In this document: in pieces, positions 6,055-10,948 of the stretch | Layout of the letters: every line of letters begins with the position of its first letter | Numbering within the stretch: the stretch's first letter is position 1 | NCBI GenBank assembly: GCA_900557355.1 | Contig: USSR01000171.1 | Span: 1-10,948, forward strand | Length of the DNA stretch: 10,948 nt | Source of the DNA: an uncultured Bacteroides sp. | GTDB lineage: Bacteria; Bacteroidota; Bacteroidia; Bacteroidales; Bacteroidaceae | Reading direction: 5' to 3' | Position numbers and translations under genes: made by a program | The notes under the pieces: model-generated | The model's input: only the letters and a program-made list of their open reading frames with translations | Databases searched by the model: none | What the model was told of the DNA's origin: nothing

Positions 6055-8355
6055 ATGAAAAGCATGAGACAATTAATCCTTAAGGTACAATCGTTTTTAA
6101 TTTTATTGGTGCTGGTATCTGCCAATATGCAAGCACAAAAATCTCCTGTCGATATGGATCGCTTTATTGATGATCTGATGAAGAAGATGACTCTGGAAGA
6201 GAAAATCGGCCAGTTGAACTTGCCTGTTACGGGTGAAATAACCACCGGACAAGCCAAGAGTAGTAATGTGGCTAAGCGTATCCGTGCCGGTGAAGTGGGC
6301 GGACTCTTTAACTTGAAAGGCGTGGAGCGTATTCGTGACGTTCAGAAACAGGCAGTAGAAGAAAGTCGTCTGGGTATTCCTCTTTTATTTGGTATGGATG
6401 TAATTCATGGATACGAAACGGTATTCCCTATTCCTCTGGGATTATCCTGTACCTGGAACATGACAGCTATTGAAGAATCTGCACGTATTGCTGCTATCGA
6501 AGCCAGTGCTGATGGTATTTGCTGGACATTCAGTCCGATGGTGGATGTTTCCCGTGATCCCCGTTGGGGACGAGTTTCCGAAGGGAATGGTGAAGATCCC
6601 TTCTTGGGAGCGGAGATTGCGCGTGCTATGGTACGTGGTTATCAAGGGAAAGATATGAGTAGTAATGATGAGATTATGGCTTGCGTGAAGCACTTTGCGT
6701 TATATGGGGCATCAGAAGCCGGACGCGACTATAATACAGTGGATATGAGTCATCAACGTATGTTCAACGAATATATGTTACCTTATCAGGCTGCCGTGGA
6801 AGAAGGTGTGGGTAGTGTGATGGCTTCATTCAATGAAGTGGATGGTGTACCGGCTACCGGAAATAAGTGGCTGATGACCGATGTACTTCGTAAGCAGTGG
6901 AATTTTGATGGGTTCGTTGTGACGGACTATACCGGTATCACTGAAATGACCGATCATGGTATGGGTGATACACAAACGGTTGCAGCCCTGGCTCTGAATG
7001 CAGGTGTCGATATGGATATGGTGAGCGATGCTTTTACAAGCACACTTAAAAAATCTCTGGAAGAAGGAAAAGTTTCAGTAAAGGCTGTTGATGCTGCTTG
7101 TCGCCGTATTCTGGAAGCTAAGTATAAGCTGGGGCTTTTTGATAATCCCTATAAATATTGTGATATAACCCGTCCTAAAAAACAAATCTTTACAAAAGAA
7201 CACCGCGCTATAGTTCGTAAGACAGCTTCGGAAAGCTTTGTTCTCTTGGAGAATGAGAATAGTGTACTCCCTCTGGCAAAGAAAGGTACCATTGCTGTAG
7301 TAGGTCCTTTGGCCGATAGCCGTAGCAATATGCCGGGCACGTGGAGTGTGGCCGCTGTGATGAACAAATATCCTTCTTTGATTGAAGGCTTGAAAGAAGT
7401 AGTGGGAGGCAAGGCTAAAATTCTTACGGCTAAAGGAAGTAATCTGATGAGTGATGCCGAATACGAAGAACGTGCTACTATGTTTGGCCGTACCCTGCAT
7501 CGTGACAATCGTACAGATAAGGAACTGCTGGATGAGGCACTTGCTGTAGCTGCCAAGTCTGACGTGATTGTTGCTGCTTTGGGTGAGTCTTCCGAGATGA
7601 GCGGTGAAAGTAGTTGTCGTACAGACCTCGAAATGCCGGATACGCAACGTGTACTTTTGCAGGAATTGTTGAAAACCGGCAAACCGGTGGTATTGGTGTT
7701 GTTTACTGGTCGTCCGTTAGTATTGAATTGGGAGCAGGAAAATGTACCTGCTATTCTGAATGTGTGGTTTGGTGGTAGTGAAGCTGCTCTTGCCATTGGT
7801 GATGTACTGTTTGGAAATGTAAATCCGAGTGGCAAACTTACTACTACTTTTCCGAAGAGTGTAGGACAGATTCCTTTGTTCTATAACCATAAGAATACCG
7901 GTCGTCCTTTGCCTCAAGGGGCCTGGTTCCAGAAGTTCCGTAGCAATTATCTGGATGTAGATAACGAACCGCTTTATCCGTTTGGATATGGCTTGAGCTA
8001 TACTACTTTCTCTTATAGTGATATTACATTGGATAAATCGTCCATGAATATCAATGGAGAGATTATGGCAACTGTAACGGTAACCAATACAGGTAAGTAT
8101 GACGGTTCGGAAGTAGTGCAGCTATATATCCGCGATCTTATAGGCAGTGTAACACGTCCGGTGAAAGAACTGAAAGGCTTTGAAAAAATCTTCTTGAAAG
8201 TCGGTGAATCCAAACAAGTGTCTTTCAAGTTAACAGCTGATATGTTGAAGTTCTACAATTACAATCTGGATTTTGTGTGCGAACCGGGTGACTTTGAAGT
8301 AATGATAGGTGGTGATAGCCGTGATGTGAATAAGGCCTTATTTTCGCTTCAATAA
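6055..8355 (+). CDS. Secreted glycoside hydrolase family 3 beta-glucosidase (BglX-like)
   Basis: A 766-residue GH3 enzyme that should remove terminal beta-linked glucose (or a related sugar) from oligosaccharides with retention. Residues 1-28 form a Sec signal peptide ending ANMQAQ with no lipobox cysteine, so the enzyme is probably soluble in the periplasm. The GH3 N-terminal barrel covers about 30-375 with DPRWGR (168-173) and KHF (from Lys212). The nucleophile is Asp291 in VVTDYTG. The GH3 C domain covers about 390-620 with GESSEMSGESS; Glu518 aligns with the acid/base Glu491 of barley ExoI (alignment by eye). A fibronectin-III-like domain lies at about 680-753. Length is typical of three-domain GH3 enzymes. 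ATG 6055 is taken as start; ATG 6064 would also leave a good signal peptide. It sits between a SusR-like regulator and a susC gene, pointing to a beta-glucan or beta-glucoside PUL. Other GH3 activities, such as beta-xylosidase, cannot be excluded. Confidence 0.95.
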   Translation: MKSMRQLILKVQSFLILLVLVSANMQAQKSPVDMDRFIDDLMKKMTLEEKIGQLNLPVTGEITTGQAKSSNVAKRIRAGEVGGLFNLKGVERIRDVQKQAVEESRLGIPLLFGMDVIHGYETVFPIPLGLSCTWNMTAIEESARIAAIEASADGICWTFSPMVDVSRDPRWGRVSEGNGEDPFLGAEIARAMVRGYQGKDMSSNDEIMACVKHFALYGASEAGRDYNTVDMSHQRMFNEYMLPYQAAVEEGVGSVMASFNEVDGVPATGNKWLMTDVLRKQWNFDGFVVTDYTGITEMTDHGMGDTQTVAALALNAGVDMDMVSDAFTSTLKKSLEEGKVSVKAVDAACRRILEAKYKLGLFDNPYKYCDITRPKKQIFTKEHRAIVRKTASESFVLLENENSVLPLAKKGTIAVVGPLADSRSNMPGTWSVAAVMNKYPSLIEGLKEVVGGKAKILTAKGSNLMSDAEYEERATMFGRTLHRDNRTDKELLDEALAVAAKSDVIVAALGESSEMSGESSCRTDLEMPDTQRVLLQELLKTGKPVVLVLFTGRPLVLNWEQENVPAILNVWFGGSEAALAIGDVLFGNVNPSGKLTTTFPKSVGQIPLFYNHKNTGRPLPQGAWFQKFRSNYLDVDNEPLYPFGYGLSYTTFSYSDITLDKSSMNINGEIMATVTVTNTGKYDGSEVVQLYIRDLIGSVTRPVKELKGFEKIFLKVGESKQVSFKLTADMLKFYNYNLDFVCEPGDFEVMIGGDSRDVNKALFSLQ

Positions 8356-8421
8356 GCATCTGCCTGGTAGTAGATAGATAAAGAGGGAATACAGAATCTT
8401 TATTAAAAATAAATATCTGAT

Positions 8422-8433
8422 AACTAATTAGTT
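8422..8433. repeat. 12-bp perfect palindrome (AACTAATTAGTT)
   Basis: AACTAATTAGTT is its own reverse complement. It lies in the 202-base gap between GH3 and susC, 66 bases after the GH3 stop and 26 bases before the AGTACC inverted repeat. No T run follows, so it is not a terminator. It could be a protein-binding site or chance in an AT-rich stretch. No convincing terminator for GH3 was seen in this gap, so read-through into susC is possible. Confidence 0.4.
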
Positions 8434-8459
8434 CTGCGAGCATGTAGTAGTTATAAAGT

Positions 8460-8494
8460 AGTACCATGTTTAGGCGTGGTACTCTTGTGGTAGC
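8460..8494 (+). promoter_or_regulatory. Candidate operator upstream of susC (inverted repeat AGTACCATG/CGTGGTACT)
   Basis: AGTACCATG (8460-8468) and CGTGGTACT (8475-8483) form a 9-bp inverted repeat with one G-T pair around TTTAGG. The right half continues into GGTACTCTTGTGGTAGC (8478-8494), which matches the element before GH3 at 15 of 17 bases. It ends 6 bases before the -33 element of the susC promoter, a classical activator position. A T run begins only 14 bases after the stem, which speaks against a terminator. It is the likely target of the SusR-like regulator encoded at 3056-5893; this is inferred. Confidence 0.6.
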
Positions 8495-8500
8495 CTGTTT

Positions 8501-8532
8501 TTTGACTTAAATCAATTATTGCTATACGTTTG
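8501..8532 (+). promoter_or_regulatory. susC promoter (TTTG-N20-TACGTTTG)
   Basis: TTTG at 8501-8504, a 20-base spacer and TACGTTTG at 8525-8532 match the Bacteroides primary-sigma consensus exactly in both boxes and spacing. Transcription would start near 8539, with a leader of about 20 bases before ATG 8558. The leader is AT-rich with an A tract just before the start codon and no clear Shine-Dalgarno sequence. Confidence 0.8.
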
Positions 8533-8557
8533 CAGAGTAATTTTAAATCAATACAAA

Positions 8558-10948
8558 ATGAAAAGAAATCTATTAATTACATGTGTGATGTTGCTGTTTG
8601 CTGTCGTTTCGATGGCGCAGAACAAGATTACAGTTTCGGGTGTCGTTACAGATAAGACAGGCGAAACTGTTATAGGTGCTTCTGTTCGGGTAAAAGGACA
8701 GGAGAATATGGGAACTATTACGGATATCGACGGAAAATACCAGATTCTTGGCGTACCGGCGAATGCCACTTTGATATTCAGCTATATTGGTATGAAGGAA
8801 CAGGAAGTGGCGCTTAATGGGCGTTCTACAGTGAATCTTATGATGGAAGAGGATAGCCAGCTCATTGAAGAAGTTGTAGTAGTAGGTTATGGTAGCGCCA
8901 AGAAGCGTGATTTGACCGGTTCTATTGTAACAGTGAAAGCTGCCGAGATTGCTTCAAAACCATCTACCAATCCTTTGGCTTCTATTCAAGGTAAGGTCGC
9001 TGGTGTGCAGGTTATCAATACAGGACGTGCCGGGCAGGATCCGGAAATTCGTGTTCGCGGTACAAACTCTATCAATGGTTATACTCCTTTGTATGTAGTG
9101 GACGGACTGTTTACGGATAACATCAACTATCTGAATACAGCGGATATTGAATCTATGGAAATCCTGAAAGACCCTTCTTCCTTGGCTATTTTTGGTGTAC
9201 GTGGTGCTAATGGTGTTATTATCATTACTACTAAGAAAGCGAAAGAAGGTAAGACTCAGGTCAGCATTAATGGTTCGGTGGGTTGGAAAAAGGTTACAGA
9301 CCGCGTTAGCCTGACTAATGCAGAGCAGTTCAAAATGCTTTATAATGAACAACGCATGAATCAGGGTGGCGATCCGTACGATTATACTGTATGGAATGCA
9401 GATACTGACTGGCAGGATGAGATGTTCCAAACAGGTTTCCTTACTAACAATACGGTTAGCATTACAGCCTCGGGAGATAGAAGTAAGTTTTATCTGGGCT
9501 TGGGATATGTAATGGAAGAAGGTTCCATCAAGAGTGAAAAGCTGAATAAGTTTACTGTGAATTTGCATAGTGAACATAAAGTAACCGACTTCTTACGTTT
9601 TGGTTTCCAGGTGAACGGTGTACGTGCATTATATCCTGATGCAAAAGGTGTAGGTTCTGCTTTGAAAGCAGCTCCGATTGCTCCTGTTTATGATGCAGAA
9701 AGCGGACTTTTACATACTCTTCCTGATTTTCAGCGTGCTCAGGTCTGGAATCCTATGATTGAACCCGTGTTGAAAGGTGCTCATAATAAATCTGCAAATT
9801 ATCGTATGGCAGGAAATATCTACGGAGAACTTGATTTGATGAAGAATTTAACCTTTAAGGCTACTTTCTCCTTGGATTATGCTTCCAGCCAGTCACGTTC
9901 TTATTCTCCGCTTATTTATGTGTATAACCCGGATGTAGAAGGTGGTAAAGAAAGATTGACGGATAAAGAAAGTATCAGTCAGTCGAAGTCTACATCAATG
10001 GCTGCACAGTCCGATTATGTATTGACTTATATTAATCAGTTTGGTGATCATGGTCTAACTCTGACTGCCGGTCTTACTACGAATTATAATGAATATTCTG
10101 ATTTATCGGGTGGTCGCAGCCAATTGCCGGGTTATGGTGTTCCCATTGGCGAAGATATAGATAAGTGGTGGATTACTATGATTGATGATGCTACATCAGC
10201 TACTAATGGTGGATCCCAATACAAACGGTTTACAATGTCCTATCTGTTCCGTGCATTGTATAACTATAAAAATCGTTATTTGCTGAATGCTTCTTATCGT
10301 CGTGACGGTTCTTCCGTATTTAAGAGAACAGGAAATACATGGGATAATTTTTATTCATTCGGTGCCGGTTGGGTTATGAGTGAAGAGGCATTCATGAAGA
10401 AACAGAATGTAATCGATTATCTGAAGCTGAAAGGCTCATGGGGTGTTTTGGGAAGCCAGAATACAGGAGGTTCCCGCTATCCGGCCTATCCTAATATTAC
10501 AAGTTCAGGTTCTGCTGTCTTTGGTGATAATGTTATTGCAGGTAAGGGACCGGATAAACTGATTTCACAGACATTGGGTTGGGAGCGTAACTATTCATGG
10601 GAAGTTGGTTTTGATATGCATCTGTTGGATGGTCGCATGCAGATTTCTCCTGTTTATTACAATAAGACAACCAAAGACTTGCTGACAAGTGTTCCCGGTC
10701 TTTCAGGTACGGTTCCTGCATTGCAGAATACAGGAGAGATTCGTAACCGTGGTTTTGAGTTGGCAGCATCCTGGAGCGATAAAATCGGTGAAAACTGGCG
10801 TTATGGTGTTTCAGCCAATCTAACGACTATTGATAATGAAGTTGTATCATTGATAAGCAAGGATTATTCAATAATTAATGGCGTTTCTCGTGTATCTGAA
10901 GGATATCCTATCGGCTACTTCTATGGGTACAAAGTGGCAGGGGGTTTT
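8558..10948 (+). CDS. SusC/RagA-family TonB-dependent outer-membrane transporter (3' truncated by window)
   Basis: The frame is open for 797 codons from ATG 8558 to the window edge, with no stop, so the C-terminus is missing (family members usually have about 1000 residues). It would import oligosaccharides across the outer membrane using TonB energy, with a SusD-like lipoprotein partner. Seen: a signal peptide ending SMAQ (about residue 21); a carboxypeptidase-regulatory-like domain at about 23-97 (VSGVVTDKTGETVIGASV); a TonB-box-like EEVVVVGYG at 104-112; a plug domain at about 115-227 with YVVDGL and the SusC signature RGANGVIIITTKK (215-227); then the beta-barrel, ending here in GYFYGYKVAGG. 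No STN domain precedes the regulatory-like domain, so control through an anti-sigma factor is unlikely; this fits control by the upstream SusR-like protein. The plug has the variant PSSLAIFGVRGANG rather than the commoner ATAIYGSRGANG form. The gene starts 202 bases after GH3, behind its own promoter. Confidence 0.95.
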   Translation, partial: MKRNLLITCVMLLFAVVSMAQNKITVSGVVTDKTGETVIGASVRVKGQENMGTITDIDGKYQILGVPANATLIFSYIGMKEQEVALNGRSTVNLMMEEDSQLIEEVVVVGYGSAKKRDLTGSIVTVKAAEIASKPSTNPLASIQGKVAGVQVINTGRAGQDPEIRVRGTNSINGYTPLYVVDGLFTDNINYLNTADIESMEILKDPSSLAIFGVRGANGVIIITTKKAKEGKTQVSINGSVGWKKVTDRVSLTNAEQFKMLYNEQRMNQGGDPYDYTVWNADTDWQDEMFQTGFLTNNTVSITASGDRSKFYLGLGYVMEEGSIKSEKLNKFTVNLHSEHKVTDFLRFGFQVNGVRALYPDAKGVGSALKAAPIAPVYDAESGLLHTLPDFQRAQVWNPMIEPVLKGAHNKSANYRMAGNIYGELDLMKNLTFKATFSLDYASSQSRSYSPLIYVYNPDVEGGKERLTDKESISQSKSTSMAAQSDYVLTYINQFGDHGLTLTAGLTTNYNEYSDLSGGRSQLPGYGVPIGEDIDKWWITMIDDATSATNGGSQYKRFTMSYLFRALYNYKNRYLLNASYRRDGSSVFKRTGNTWDNFYSFGAGWVMSEEAFMKKQNVIDYLKLKGSWGVLGSQNTGGSRYPAYPNITSSGSAVFGDNVIAGKGPDKLISQTLGWERNYSWEVGFDMHLLDGRMQISPVYYNKTTKDLLTSVPGLSGTVPALQNTGEIRNRGFELAASWSDKIGENWRYGVSANLTTIDNEVVSLISKDYSIINGVSRVSEGYPIGYFYGYKVAGGF

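Noticed and set aside
7149..7835. 228-residue open frame on the minus strand within GH3
   Set aside because: It lies wholly opposite a clear GH3 coding frame, has a composition typical of a shadow frame, shows no recognisable domain and has no leader of its own.
8460..8503. Inverted repeat plus T run as a terminator for GH3
   Set aside because: The six-T run begins 14 bases after the stem rather than immediately, and it forms the -33 region of the susC promoter.
8954..9577. 207-residue minus-strand frame inside the susC-like gene
   Set aside because: It is a shadow of the SusC plug and barrel coding sequence; the plus frame carries conserved motifs throughout.
1..10948. CRISPR array, insertion sequence, integrase attachment site or phage remnant
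   Set aside because: No regularly spaced direct repeats, transposase or integrase frames, or terminal inverted repeats were seen. The tRNA gene is intact with no integrase beside it or duplicated tRNA end within the window.

Overview
The window looks like a piece of a Bacteroides (Bacteroidota) chromosome. The evidence is a SusC-type outer-membrane transporter gene, TAnnTTTG-type -7 promoter elements, A-rich leaders in place of strong Shine-Dalgarno sites, and moderate GC with Bacteroides-like codon use. It has two parts.

Housekeeping part (1-3000). A tRNA-Asn(GUU) gene lies on the minus strand. It is divergent from a plus-strand pair: a PfkB/adenosine-kinase-like sugar or nucleoside kinase (start at 160) and, 10 bases downstream, a membrane-anchored S41 (CtpA/Prc-type) processing protease (start at 1151). 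A long hairpin followed by a T run (2940-3006) closes this unit.

Polysaccharide utilisation locus part (3001-10948). In order it holds a 945-residue SusR-like one-component regulator (signal peptide, periplasmic beta-propeller and Y_Y_Y domain, one membrane helix, coiled coil, cytoplasmic LuxR-type HTH, no kinase), a terminator, a secreted GH3 beta-glucosidase-type enzyme, and a SusC-like TonB-dependent transporter that runs off the right edge after 797 codons. A SusD-like gene would be expected next. Likely logic: a periplasmic glycan fragment is sensed by the propeller, the HTH activates GH3 and susC, SusC imports oligosaccharide, and periplasmic GH3 trims it. The substrate is probably a beta-glucan or another beta-linked glucoside, but the sequence does not fix it.

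The most interesting signal is regulatory. A 17-base motif, GGTACTYTTGTKGTAGC, occurs upstream of both GH3 (5965-5981) and susC (8478-8494), in the same orientation, 31 and 30 bases before the aligned -7 elements. In both places an inverted AGTACC half-site lies further upstream. At susC it sits just before a textbook TTTG-N20-TAnnTTTG promoter. It is a strong candidate for the operator of the neighbouring regulator. I saw no CRISPR array, insertion sequence, phage gene or wholly novel gene system. The coding content is a recognisable PUL edge.
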